Shown piece by piece: positions 50,629 through 61,490 of a DNA stretch of 64,000 bases. The position numbers and the translations under genes were made by a program. The stretch is from Ignavibacteriales bacterium (GTDB taxonomy: Bacteria; Bacteroidota; Ignavibacteria; Ignavibacteriales; Melioribacteraceae): positions 1 to 64,000 of the forward strand of contig JACKAB010000013.1 in the NCBI GenBank assembly GCA_020635285.1. Reading direction: 5' to 3'. The notes under the pieces were generated by a model. The model worked only from the letters and a program-made list of their open reading frames with translations, was not told where the DNA came from and made no database searches. Positions within the stretch are counted from its first letter, which is position 1, and every line of letters starts with the position of its first letter.

Positions 50629-51627
50629 TTATTTGTTAAGTCCATTGATAAAATCGGCACTAACCCAATATATATTTTGACTTCCATTAAGTGTGGAATT
50701 AAGTCCTTCAATTATTTTATCATAAGTGAGCAACGTTTCAGAATAACTTTTCTCACTGCTTCTATTGCTGGTAAAAAGAAATACTTTCCATCTGGAGTGA
50801 TGCTGGGACAATATTCAAAGTATGGAGAGTTAATTTGTTTTCCCATGTTTTTTTGGCTTGGTCCAGTTATTGGCATTTTTTCTAAAACTTATCCATAAAT
50901 CACCGCCGCCAAGTCCAGGTCCCCATCCCATAGAAGTAAAAATTATAAAGTTTCCATCGGGCGATACGAATGAATTAAATTCATCGCGGATGCTATTAAT
51001 TGAATCACCCAAATTTATAGGTGAAAGATATTTTCCATTTTTAAATTCTGAGTAATATAAATCTTCTCCTCCAATTCCGTTTTTATAATTTGCGCAAAAA
51101 TAAATTGTTCCATCTTCCGCAAAAGAAGGATAAAACTCATTTGCTTCAGTATTTATAGGCAATCCAAGATTTTTAGGATTTCCCCAACTATCGTTAATTT
51201 TTTCAACAAACCAAATATCATAGTCCTTTGGTTCTCCCTCCCCAGAGAGTGGTCGATTTGACACAAAAAATAATTTTGTTCCATCTCTTGAAAAGCAAGG
51301 CTCAATATCTGAATATTTTCCGGAGAAAGAAGCAACTTCTGGAGATTGCCATACGCCATCTTTCATTCTACTTTGAATTAGTGAGTAACCGATTGTTCCT
51401 TTAAATGAATAGAAGAACTCATTTCCCCCTGGATAGAAAGCTGCATCGCGCTCATTGTATTCTGTTGATATAATTCCCGGAGCAAAAATCTCTGCACTAT
51501 CTTTTGGCAAAGGTTGACCTATAAAATCACCATGTAAGTTTTTTAGTTTAATATTATTCTCATTATTTGTGCAAGAATAAATTGATATTAAAAACAAAAC
51601 GATTAGGTAATAATTTGAATTAGTCAT
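50629..51627 (-). CDS. PD40/WD40-like beta-propeller lipoprotein, one frameshift
   Basis: The lipobox FLISIYSC (Cys19) is followed by TolB-like PD40 repeats: NERDAAFYPGGNEFFYSFKG, SDIEPCFSRDGTKLFFVSNR, ANEFYPSFAEDGTIYFCANY and DEFNSFVSPDGNFIIFTSMG. The first frame ends at 50830. A shift near 50840 restores NMGKQINSPYFEYCPSITPD and YFFFTSNRSSEKSYSETLLT to the stop at 50629, giving about 333 residues. It is downstream of the TonB-domain genes on the same strand. Role unknown. Confidence 0.82.
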
Positions 51628-51732
51628 TCTTTCCTTTCGAGTTTAATTTAAATTTTATTCTGTTGTTTGAAGATTATGATTTATTAAAAGTGTGTGGTAA
51701 AATTTAATTAATTATTATTTCAGATTTATCAT

Positions 51733-52396
51733 TTATTCAAAACTAAATTTAACCAACATTGTAATCCAAACAGACTTATACTTTCCTTTATATTCTGCCG
51801 GTAAAAATTTTAGTTTATTAACATAATTAATTGTTGCGGTATCAAGTATTTGATGCCCGGAAGATTTCTCAACCAATACTTCAGAAACCTTTCCTTCTTT
51901 TGTGATGAATAATTTTGCAAGGGTTTCACCTTCTATTCTTTTGTTTATTGCTTCTTGAGGATATACCAAATCAATTTTGGAAAGAAGAGTTGGTTTTAAT
52001 ATTTCAACTTGGCTGGGTGGAATAAATTCTGCTGTATTTGTTTTATGAACCACGGCTTTAAAATTTTTAGGAGTGGACTTCTTCTTATAAATTACTGCCG
52101 CATTATTTTCATATATTTTTAAATGAACAATTATACCTACTCAGTATTTCAGAAAGTGTTGATTCTGCAGAAGAATTAAAACTGCCGCTTAAAGTTATTT
52201 CTTCAAAAAGATTATCATTGTATATCAAATTTAAGTCGGTTTGGTTTCTTATTTCGTTTAGTACATAACGCAGAGGCTTTTCTTCAATATTGAGAAAAAC
52301 CTCTTTCCCCCATGCGTTTTGTGCTAAACAGCAAATTGATGAAAGACTTATCACGCTAAATATTAAAAAGTCTTTTCGAAAGCATTTTTAACTCAT
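51733..52396 (-). CDS. STN-domain protein fused to a TonB C-terminal domain, in-frame TAA and one frameshift
   Basis: ATG 52396 directly abuts the upstream stop. The frame reads Met-Ser, then TAA (52388-52390), then KCFRKDFLIFSVISLSSICC, which resembles a signal peptide; Leu in place of TAA would fit. An STN domain follows: VFLNIEEKPLRYVLNEIRNQ, LIYNDNLFEEITLSGSF. A shift near 52112 links KNI to YENNAAVIYKKKSTPKNFKA and then a TonB C-terminal domain (YPQEAINKRIEGETLAKLFI, VEKSSGHQILDTATINYVNK). STN domains normally sit on receptors or secretins, so this combination is unusual. Confidence 0.75.
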
Positions 52397-53231
52397 TTAT
52401 GATATGCTATTATTATTCAAGTTAATTACAAGATCATTTAATTTTATTTGAGGATAATTTATTTCAACAAAACTTTTTATCTTTTGAATGAGAGTAGCCA
52501 TACTTGCTTTATCTTTCTCTTGAAAGTTGTCCTGCAAATTTAAATAATCAATATCTTGTTTAAGAAAATACTCAAGAAGAGATTTAATGGTGCTTAAGCT
52601 GTCGTAATCTTTAAATCTAGAAATAAAATCATGGAATAATAAAAATGTTAATGGATAAGAATCGCTTACATCTTTCCACTCACTCTTTATATTATTTTGA
52701 ACTACACCATAGATATAATCATTGAGTTTTATTCCATCCTTCACTTTGCTCAAAATATCTCTATGTTTCTTTAAAATTTCCTTTTCTATTAAAAGCTTTG
52801 AGGCACCTGTTGCTTTTTCAGCCTCTACATATAAATCATTAATATCAGCAATTTCGCTTTTTATTGCTCTTCCTAAATCTTTAAGATCAAATTTTACTTC
52901 CCATCTCATGCAAGAAGGAATGGCTTCTCCATGTTCTTTTGCTGGAATAAAAGTCAAGTTTTTACAAAAGTTTTCTGCCGCATTATCTAGGTCTTTATAA
53001 CCGGAAGAATTATGAAGGCGGGTTTGGCTCACATCACCATCTTTTGTTATAGTAAATATTATAACCGATGATCCAGATCTGTTTTCCTGTTGAGCATCTA
53101 AAGGATAAATAAGTTTTGGTTCAGTTTTTTAAAACTGGCTCAGTAATGTTTTCGTTAAGCACCGGCTTTGTACTTGTGCAAGCACTAATAAAAAATAATG
53201 TTATTATAAATATTTTTATAATGTTTTTCAT
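52397..53231 (-). CDS. Lipoprotein with TonB-like C-terminal fold and helical extension, one frameshift
   Basis: ATG 53231 begins MKNIIKIFIITLFFISAC, a lipobox ending at Cys18. A shift in the A-run near 53125 joins NENITEPVLK to TEPKLIYPLDAQQENRSGSS and VIIFTITKDGDVSQTRLHNS. The latter, with GYKDLDNAAENFCKNLTFIP, is the TonB C-terminal pattern. A predicted helical segment of about 150 residues follows, with no known match. It lies in the sigma/FecR cluster and is probably periplasmic. Confidence 0.72.
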
Positions 53232-53264
53232 GATTAACCCCCGTGATTATTTATGAATAAAACC

Positions 53265-54222
53265 TTACTTTGTAATGCTGTATATATTATTATTTTCAAC
53301 ATAGTTTAAGTTTAGAGCTAAACAAATTTTTGTAAGAACAGAATCAATTTTTTCGTTATTAAACGAACCCGTTAAATTGTATCCGACAAGTTCATTATAA
53401 TCAACAATAACTTTTGTATTATAAAACCGTTCTAATTCCTCAGCAATTTCCTTAAGTGGAGTATTGTTAAAAACCAATTTTCCATTTAACCAGCCTAGTA
53501 AATAATCATCATCCACTTTCGATGGCATTGATGGCGGAAAAGACTCTTTTACTTTGCTCAATTCACCTTTGGTTAACAGCACTTCATTTTTATTTGCGAT
53601 TTATCAGAAAGACTAACCTTGCCTTCTTTAACAATTACTCTTGTTTCATCCTCTCTTGACCAAACATTAAATTTAGTTCCAAGAACTTTTTGTAACAGCA
53701 TTTTCTGTTGTGATTATAAATGGACGTCCATCTTTCTTAACTGAAAAAAAGGCTTCACCTTTTAATTTTATTTCTCTTTTATCGTTATCAAAATTTTCAT
53801 AGAATTTAATTTCACTATCACTATTTAATTGAACAATAGAGCCATCAGAAAGCTCAATTTCTAAACGTTGATTATTAACAGTTGATATTGTCTTAAGACT
53901 TCCGGAAGATTCATAATTGCTAAAAAAATATAATTGATGAAAAAATTATCAATAGTACCGTACCCATTGCCCAGATTGGTCTAAGTTTTGGTGCAAACAA
54001 TGAACCAAAGAATTTTGAAATTGGATTGTTTACTTTAACTTGACTTTCTATTTCATTGGACAGCTTATTCTGAAGAGAAATCCATTCATTTTCTAAGTTC
54101 AGTTCATATTCAATTTTAGGCGGAGCAGTAGATTCCCAAATATTCTTCAATCTTCTATACTCAAATTTATTTTGGTCAGATTGTGCTAACCATTCAGTCA
54201 GTAATTTTTTTTTCATTATCAT
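53265..54222 (-). pseudogene. FecR-family anti-sigma factor, three frameshifts
   Basis: The rebuilt protein has about 318 residues. The N-terminal cytoplasmic part (LLTEWLAQSDQNKFEYRRLK, IWEST) binds sigma in this family. A membrane helix (about 83-100, IWAMGTVLLIIFSSIIFF) follows. The periplasmic FecR domain reads LEIELSDGSIVQLNSDSEIK, REIKLKGEAFFSVKKD and KVLGTKFNVWS. A DUF4974 tail (NGKLVFNNTPLKEIAEELER) is related to STN domains. Shifts fall near 53925, 53693 and 53595. It lies 128 bases after the sigma gene. It would relay a surface signal to that sigma factor. Confidence 0.87.
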
Positions 54223-54349
54223 TTATATTAATTGTAAAATCCTTAATGCAAAGGTTCTGATAAAAATTTTTTGTTCATACTTTAATTATCCTTAATACGT
54301 TTCTAATAAGTAATACAGTTGAGAAGAGAAAAACCCTACCGGGCATTTT

Positions 54350-54883
54350 TTATGAAAGAGATTTGCGTAATATTTTAAGAGTCTTCGTCATTCTTTTTTC
54401 AACTGCTTTAATTGAAATTTCGCAAATTTCTGATATCTCTGAATATTTAAAGCCCTCAATTCTACTTAGCATAAATACTGTTTTTAATTTTTCCGGGAGT
54501 TTTTCTATTGCTGAATGAAGATCAATTTGGTTTTCAATATTTATATTGTTGGCGGGAGTGCTATTTAGAATTGATTCATCAATTGATATGTTTTTTGAGG
54601 AAGAGAGTTTTGAATTATTAATAATCTGATTTGTTAGTGATTTGAACAGATAAGATTTGACTGATTTTTCATGATTCAAATTATTTCTTGAAATCCAAAG
54701 TTTTGCAAAAACTTCCTGAACCAAATCCTTTGAAAGATCGATATTTCTTGTTCTATACCAGCAAAAGGTTATTAAAATTTTATAATATTTATAAAAAAGT
54801 TCTTTAAAAGCAATTTCACTATTCTCTTTAATTTGAATGATTAATTCTTTATCACTATTTGAATAAGTGACTCTTGAATCCAT
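54350..54883 (-). CDS. ECF sigma factor, FecI/RpoE-like
   Basis: This intact 177-residue sigma-70 family protein has region 2 (AFKELFYKYYKILITFCWYR and SKDLVQEVFAKLWISRNN) and region 4 (AIEKLPEKLKTVFMLSRIEG, YSEISEICEISIKAVEKRMT). The next gene downstream is a FecR-type anti-sigma, so it should be released by a TonB-dependent surface signal. Likely targets are this cluster and the TonB-dependent receptor at 56253-58534, but no promoter motif was identified. Confidence 0.92.
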   Translation of the reverse strand: MDSRVTYSNSDKELIIQIKENSEIAFKELFYKYYKILITFCWYRTRNIDLSKDLVQEVFAKLWISRNNLNHEKSVKSYLFKSLTNQIINNSKLSSSKNISIDESILNSTPANNINIENQIDLHSAIEKLPEKLKTVFMLSRIEGFKYSEISEICEISIKAVEKRMTKTLKILRKSLS

Positions 54884-55066
54884 TTTTCTAGTTCCTAATG
54901 AAATGGTTTATATTTATAAATATATAAATAGTTAAGAAATAAACACGGAGAAATACAAAAATTTTACTCTCAGTTTATATAAGTTGAAGCAAAGCTTTTC
55001 TAAATAATATTATTTTATAGCATCTTTGATTATTTTATCTTCATCAAAATAATTTCATTTTAAATA

Positions 55067-56178
55067 ATGTTAGAATTCAAAGAAATAATAACTTATATTT
55101 TTGCAATTGGTGTAGCACAAGCAGTTTTCTTATTTTTCATTCTATGGAGAAAGAAAGAAAATAGTTTTGCAAATAAATTTTTGTCCATTACAATGCTGGT
55201 CTTTGCATTGGATTTGCTTGCCGGAGTTGCATTTTTATCTGGTTATATAAAAACATACCATGGATTTTGGGAATAAGTAACACATTGCCTTATTTGTATG
55301 GACCTCTGATTTATCTTTATGTGGTGTTCTTAATTCATAAAAAGCAATCTTTTGATCTTAGCAATTTAATTCATTTTATTCCGTTTATTTTGGCTCAAAT
55401 ATATGGACTTTGTTTTTTTTTATTTTGAATCTCCTGAATATCAGTTAGGTTTATTAGATTTTGCGAAAAGAACCGCAATGGCATATTAAACTTGTTGGAA
55501 TGTTAATTCCGTTTGTGGGTGTATTTTATATGGCTTTAACTGTTGATAAAACAATTAAATTTAACAAACAAATTAAAAATTCACTTTCCAGCATTGAAGA
55601 CATTGATTTAAGCTGGCTCTTGTATTTAGTTTTTGGAACAGCTATAATTTGGTTTATTGTGTTGCTTTCATACTTTGTTGGATTTCTGTTTGGTGATCAG
55701 CTTCAAGCTAACCTTATGATTTATATTTCGATCTCAATTTTTCTTTACACACTTGCAATAAAAAGTTACAAACAACCTGAAATAAAAATTATTGAAGAAG
55801 AGAATGGAACATATAAAAAGTCTGGTCTTTCAGATGAAAAAGCTGGAGAGTATTTAATGACCTTGGTAGAAACAATGGAAAAAGATCAACCATACCTTGA
55901 TCCAAAACTAAGCCTAAATCAACTGGCTGAAAAAATTGGAATAAGCTCGCACAATCTTTCTGAAATTATTAACACAAAACAAAATCAAAACTTTTATGAT
56001 TTTGTAAACAGCTATAGAGTTGAAGAAGTTAAAAATTAATTCTTTTAGATAAGGAAGGAAAATATAATTTACTGGCCCATGGTTTTGAAGCAGGGTTCTC
56101 GTCCAAGTCGGCATATTATTCTGCATTTAAAAAAAAATTACTGGAATGACTCCAGCACAATTTAGAAATATTAACTAA
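55067..56178 (+). pseudogene. AraC-type regulator with membrane N-terminal domain, about five frameshifts
   Basis: The rebuilt protein has about 370 residues. Several membrane helices come first: TYIFAIGVAQAVFLFFILW, LVFALDLLAGVAFLSGYI, LPYLYGPLIYLYVVFLIH and LLSYFVGFLFGDQLQANLMI. The C-terminal AraC domain reads DPKLSLNQLAEKIGISSHNL and SEIINTKQNQNFYDFVNSYR, then after a shift GFEAGFSSKSAYYSAFKK and GMTPAQFRNIN. Shifts fall near 55275, 55420, 55463, 56035 and 56135. It is divergent from the ECF sigma gene and converges on the TonB receptor. It probably senses a membrane or extracellular signal. Confidence 0.8.
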
Positions 56179-56184
56179 ATTATT

Positions 56185-56242
56185 TGTCATGCCGGACTTG
56201 ATCCGGTATCTATTTTTAGATTCCCGTTTTCACGGGAATGAC
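56185..56242. repeat. Two adjacent palindromic dispersed-repeat units
   Basis: TGTCATGCCGGACTTGATCC (56185-56204) begins a unit whose arms CCGGA/TCCGG form a hairpin. A second hairpin, ATTCCCGT/ACGGGAAT (56220-56239), ends with GAATGACAG. The pair lies between the converging AraC and TonB-receptor genes. The first unit shares TGTCATGCCGG with the inverted element at 5760-5795. Such sequences are typical of short dispersed palindromes; they may double as terminators. Confidence 0.65.
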
Positions 56243-56252
56243 AGATCCAATT

Positions 56253-58534
56253 CTAAAATTTATACTCAACACCTAAAACTGGCAAAAGTGCTCCACTGAG
56301 TTTGATAATCTAATTTATTTTCCTTTTCATCCCATTGATAAAAGGCAATATTTTCTCTTCCATAAGCATTCCATACACTTAAATAGACTATTAAGCTTGA
56401 TCCAGAAAAATAGAAACGCTTATCAACTCTCACATTTAATGAATGGTAATCCGGCAATCTTTTGCTATTAATGTTTTTAGTATCCCAAATTCCTCTGTTA
56501 ATCTCTGTTGATTTGAAAATATCAAACGGAGTATAAGGTGTGCCGCCGGCATAAATCCAACGAAATTTAAATTCCCATTCATTATTTGGAATGTAACCTC
56601 CCTCAAAAGTAAAGTTGAATTGGTTGTCATAAATTCTATCATGCCAATCATTGTTTAAATCTTTATATCTGGTTTTTGAATATGATGCACTTACTAATCC
56701 GTAAAAATCAGAAGCTAATTTTTTTGAATCATCAACTCAATTCCCCGTGAGAATGCTTCTCCATTATCAACCAAGTCTTCATGATTTAGAAATAATCCGT
56801 CTATCATTGATTGATCAAAAAGAAAAACATTCGGCTGTGTCGGATCAATTGGGAAATTGTTATAAGTTTTATAATAACCTTCTAAGCTAAGCCTGGTTGA
56901 TTCGCCAAGCATTTTACTTATTCCTAAAATAAAATGATTTGAAGTTGGAGTAGATAGGTCTTTGAATTTATCATTTTGTATTAAGAAGTTTTCTGGTATT
57001 TCTTGAGTAAAAATCCTGCACTGCTTGATAAAGTTATTCCGTTATTTATTTCATAAGCCAAAGATAATCTTGGTGAAAAGTTATGTGATCATTAAACTGG
57101 AAGTAATCAATTCTACCACCATACTCTAACTTTAGTCTCTCAGATATTTTCATTCTGTGTTGAGCAAAAATACCGCTTTTAACAGAGTTAATTTTATTAT
57201 CAACATACAGCCTTGGCGTTGTATTTCCATAATGATCTTCCCATGCTTCATATAGCACGTCAAAATTGCTGAAGTTATATTTTGTTTCAAATCCAAATTC
57301 AAAATTATTATTATCATCAACTTTGTAGTAATTTACATTTCTCAACTTAATAGTTTTTTCGTGGGAATTGTTTGCAAAAAGATGATTTTTTGATTTTGTC
57401 TCAGAGTAATCTCTTTTGTAACCAAAGTATGTGTGAGAAAGAGAAGTGTTTGAATATCCGCTTTTTCCCCAAAGGTATTGCCAATTTAATCCGGCAACAT
57501 TTGTAACTCCGTCTGTCCTTCCAAAAACATTGGTTAGCTTAGTTTTAAGAGCATTTTCGTAATCTAAATTTATTTGATCTATTGAAAGAACTTCTAAAAA
57601 GGTGAGTTTATTATTTTCATTAAAGTTATAGACAACTTTTGCTTGAGCATCTCCATAGCGAGGAATTGCTCCGCCGGTTTCTTTTGGGTCCAAAATTAAA
57701 TCTAAATAACTCATATTTCCGGAAACCATATAAGAACCCTTGTTTGCGATTGGCCCTTCAATTGCGGCTCCAAATCCTGCATACTCAAATTTATTTGCGG
57801 TTGAATATTATCTTTAGCGCCCTCTCTAAAACTTATTTCCATTATAGAAGAAAGCCTATCTCCATAAATTGATGAAAATCCGCTTGAATAAAAATTTACG
57901 TCTTCAATAAAATCTACATTTAATATTCCAATTGGTCCATCAGATGAACCCTCAACCGGGAAGTGATTTATATTTGGAATTTCAATATTATCTATGTAGA
58001 AACTATTTTCAATCGGACTTCCACCGCGGACAATTAAACTATTTCTTGAATCATTAACTTTTGCTAGCGATGGTAAACCAAATAAAATTCTACTCACATC
58101 ACCTGCAGAGCCAGGAGCTCTTCTAACTTCTTCTGACGAAAAATTTACAGTTCCCAATGGTTTATTATCAATTTCTGTAAAGTATCCACTTTCAACAACC
58201 ACATTTTCTAATTCAACTGAAGATGAATATAGGTTTATATTAAGATATGTTGTTCGTTTTGGCCTAACTATTACATCTGTCTTTATGACTTTATCATAAC
58301 CCAAATAGCTATATTGAACTGTATAGGTTCCTACCGGCAAATTTTTAAACTGATAAAATCCATTCTCATCAGATGCGGCGCCAATGTTTTTATCTTTAAT
58401 AAAAACGTTTACACCAATAAGCGGAGTTTTATTGTTGTCATCTACAACAGTTCCTTCTAAAATTCCTTGTGGTGAATTTTGAGAATACGTTAAACTGATA
58501 ATTGCAAAATATATTAAAAGAACTATTTTTTCAT
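56253..58534 (-). pseudogene. TonB-dependent receptor with carboxypeptidase-like N-terminal domain, about six frameshifts
   Basis: The rebuilt outer-membrane protein has about 760 residues. ATG 58534 needs one more A to give MKKIVLLIYFAIISLTYSQ, a signal peptide. A CarboxypepD_reg-like domain follows (GILEGTVVDDNNKTPLIGVN, NGFYQFKNLPVGTYTVQYSY). The plug has GDVSRILFGLPSLAKVNDSR, SLIVRGGSPIENSFYIDNIE and SGFSSIYGDRLSSIMEISFR. The barrel continues to a terminal LGVEYKF, ending in Phe as outer-membrane proteins do. Shifts fall near 58525, 57785, 57082, 57008, 56720 and 56295. It probably imports or senses the signal of the nearby ECF/FecR pair; the ligand is unknown. Confidence 0.88.
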
Positions 58535-58761
58535 TTTTGCCTCAAGTTATTAATAAATTTCATACCAAGAGCAGATGGAGCACGAATTTCAAAGTTCGAC
58601 TCCGCTCACCATGAATGAATTTACTTCAGCAAAAATATGTTCTGAAGATAATTAAATCGTTCTGTTAAATGGGATAGGACTTTAAAACTGAAATTTATTA
58701 GTTCAGTTTGATGGGGAAGGACTAATAAAATATATTTTGTTTCTAAGGAATTGCTTTAAAT

Positions 58762-60323
58762 TTATATTTTCTCATACTTTCGGTTAATATATTGACCAAA
58801 TAAAATTATAATCGTCTCACTTTTTTCTACTATTAGACCTCTTGCAAATGTTTTTTTTCATTTCTGTAATATATGGACTTAATGCAATTAACGAATCTCT
58901 TTCCCAGTAATTATAGATTAACCATATTGAAGTGCTTTTTTTCGTTTCACCTAAAAGTAGTTTTGAACTATTATAAACTGTAACAGTTCCTTTTGCAAAG
59001 AGGATTTTGTTGTCAATGGATTAAGGTATGGAAATTCTTTTTGCGTACCAACCCCAACTCCATAATGTTCTATCTGCAGGGAATATATATATTTTGATCA
59101 GATGAAATATTTTTATCAATAAACTTAACGGCAGATTTATATCCAGGGATCGTGAATTTTCTTTTGTAACCGAAATAAGGCTTGAAAAGAATAAAAACAC
59201 AGACGAAACCAGAGTAAAATATATATCTTCTAATTTGCTTCAAAAAAATATTTTCGCTGTATTTTATCAATTATAACCGAAAGAACAATAACTAAAAAGG
59301 GAAAGTAAAGACTAATGATCGTATGATCCAGATGGGTTTCATCGTGTAGCTAAGAATAATACAAACCAATATAGGAACCCAAATAAATGAAAGAATAATA
59401 TTTCGTATTGCATTACTTTTTAGAGTAGTATAAAAAGAGTCCTAGATATATTATAATTGTTACTGACGTTGCAAAAAAATATAAATCATTTCTGATATAT
59501 CCAAAAAGCATCAATGTTAATGTTGAGATAATGTCTCCCAGCTCTGGTACTTTAGGGTAAGTAAGATTTACTCTATATGCTCTTATCAGCCAAGGAATAT
59601 ATAATAAAACAATAAGGCTAAATTCTTTGAATAATTCATTAAACTGAATAATTGCTCTTTCATTGTTAATTAGAAAAAAGGCAAATAAACTAAAAAAAAT
59701 TAAAAATGACGAGCCGTGCGAGTATAAATAAATGAGAGTCAATAAAATAAAATATAATTTATATTTTTTTGGCACTTGGGTAAGAAAGAATATGTTTGTT
59801 AAAAAAAATAAAATATCCATAAACTTAAAAACATTAACATAGAATACATACGAACTTCTTGAGCATAAAATACCGAAATAGGTGCAACAGCAAATAGTAG
59901 AGCTGAAATAAAGGCTGTTTTTCTTGAAAACAACTTGAAAGACACAAAATAAACAGATAGTAATGTAAGTAGAGACCAGAAAACAGAATTAAGTTTTAAC
60001 CAGAAATCGGATATGTTTATTAAGCTCCAAAATGTAATTGTACATAAAATAAAGGAGGATGAGGATCATAAAAAATAGTTGATAAAATTAATTCACTAAA
60101 TGGAAAATATGATAAAAAGTTTGAGAAATCGACACCTTTAATTTCTTTTAGATATTCTATTGCATTCACAGGATGAAATAATGATTGAGATGCATAAACA
60201 ATTGAAAGTAATTCATCATGCCAAAGTTCCTCATTTTCTAAGTTCCATAACCTTAAAACCAAAAGCCAAAATAATTATTAACATTAATATTATCTGGTAT
60301 CTATATCGTATAAGAAAATTCAT
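58762..60323 (-). pseudogene. GT39-like membrane glycosyltransferase, several frameshifts
   Basis: Fragments from ATG 60323 rebuild a multi-helix protein of about 515 residues. The N-terminal helix is followed by RLWNLENEELWHDELLSIVY, whose acidic DE pair matches the first-loop catalytic motif of ArnT/PMT-type glycosyltransferases. AISVFYAQEVRMYSMLMFLS is the next conserved block. Many hydrophobic helices follow (KLYFILLTLIYLYSHGSSFL and others), and a soluble C-terminal part contains YNYWERDSLIALSPYITEM. At least five one-base lesions occur. It should transfer a sugar from a polyprenyl carrier; the target is unknown. Confidence 0.75.
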
Positions 60324-60543
60324 TTTAATTTACGTTATTTTAAAAAAAGTTTAGTAGAATTAGATTCATAATATGATAATGAAAATATAAAAATTTAAAT
60401 AAATTTACTAATAGACGTCTACTGCATACCAAAGGTGCTGATTATCAGATAAAAATTAAGTTAAGAATAAATTCCAAATTAAGCGCAAGTTTTATAAAAT
60501 TATGTCGTCTTAATATTATATTGCAATAGAATATTTGGAAAAA

Positions 60544-61108
60544 ATGTTTTTGGCCGAACAAGCTTTACTATACAACTGATTTTAAAAGCATAGTTGAAAA
60601 ACTGCAAGAAAAGGTAAGAAACACTTGTTTTCGATATGTTAATAATATTGAAGATGCTGATGATATTGCTCAGGAAGTATTTATTCAAGTTTATGAATCA
60701 ATGAATCATTTTCGTGAGGAATCTCAGATTTCTACCTGGGTTTATAGAATAGCAGTTAACAAATCATTGGATTTTTGAGAAGCAAGAAAAAAAAAAAACG
60801 TTTTGGTCAATTAACAAGTTTGTTCCGATCTACTGAAGAAGGTGAAGAAATTATAGAAATTCCAAGCTATGGAACACCGGAACAAGAATTAGAAGATAAA
60901 AGAAAGAAAAGAAATTCTTGATTGGGCGTTATCAAAATTACCTGACAATCAGAGAACAGCAATAATTTTAAGCAAGTATGAAGGATTCAGCAACAAAGAA
61001 ATCACAGAAATTATGGATATGTCACTCTCTGCAGTTGAAGCTTTGATGCATAGAGCAAAGAAAAATTTACAAAAACTATTAAAAGATTATTTTGAAAAAC
61101 ATTTATAA
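60544..61108 (+). pseudogene. ECF sigma factor, frameshifted, start unclear
   Basis: A sigma-70 ECF protein of about 190 residues. Region 2 reads VRNTCFRYVNNIEDADDIAQ and EVFIQVYESMNHFREESQIS, TWVYRIAVNKSLDF. Region 4 reads ILDWALSKLPDNQRTAIILS, KYEGFSNKEITEIMDMSLSA and VEALMHRAKKNLQKLL. Frames change near 60776 and 60918. The region-2 frame has no ATG upstream, so another lesion probably lies in 60533-60575 and the start given is approximate. The next two genes look like its control partners. Confidence 0.8.
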
Positions 61109-61155
61109 GAGCACAAGTTTTTTAGAAAAAGAACGTCTCAATTATGGGAGTTAAA

Positions 61156-61482
61156 ATGAATAAACAAGAAAAAATTCAGATTGAAGTTGATAAGACCTTG
61201 AGTCTGTTTGATAAGAAGGAGTCATTACCACCCAATCCTTATCTTTATACTCGCATACAGCAACAGTTAAAAGAGAAATCAAAAAAAGAGTTTTTGCTTT
61301 TGGGAGTATTAAAACCAGTTTTATTTACAGCCCTAATTGCTTTAAACCTAACAACGGCTGTTTGGTATACTAGCTCTGATAATTTAACGAAGAACACAGA
61401 AAACAATACAGAATTAGTTGATGTTCTAAAGAGTGATTTTAATTTAGAAAATGATCAATCGGTAAATTTAATATTTGAATAG
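61156..61482 (+). CDS. Single-span membrane protein, putative anti-sigma factor
   Basis: The track starts at 61144, but ATG 61156 has GGGAG at the right distance, giving 108 residues beginning MNKQEKIQIEVDKTLSLFDK. A cytoplasmic N-terminal half of about 60 residues is followed by one membrane helix (about 66-83, LLLGVLKPVLFTALIALNLT) and a short outer tail. Its place directly after the ECF sigma gene suggests an anti-sigma role. I see no zinc-binding H-x3-C-x2-C motif, so this is inferred from topology and context. Confidence 0.65.
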   Translation: MNKQEKIQIEVDKTLSLFDKKESLPPNPYLYTRIQQQLKEKSKKEFLLLGVLKPVLFTALIALNLTTAVWYTSSDNLTKNTENNTELVDVLKSDFNLENDQSVNLIFE

Positions 61483-61490
61483 GTGACACT

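Noticed and set aside
58561..58625. tRNA gene suggested by a GTTCGAxTCC-like T-arm
   Set aside because: No acceptor stem, anticodon arm or CCA-compatible end can be formed; the motif fits a dispersed repeat fragment better.
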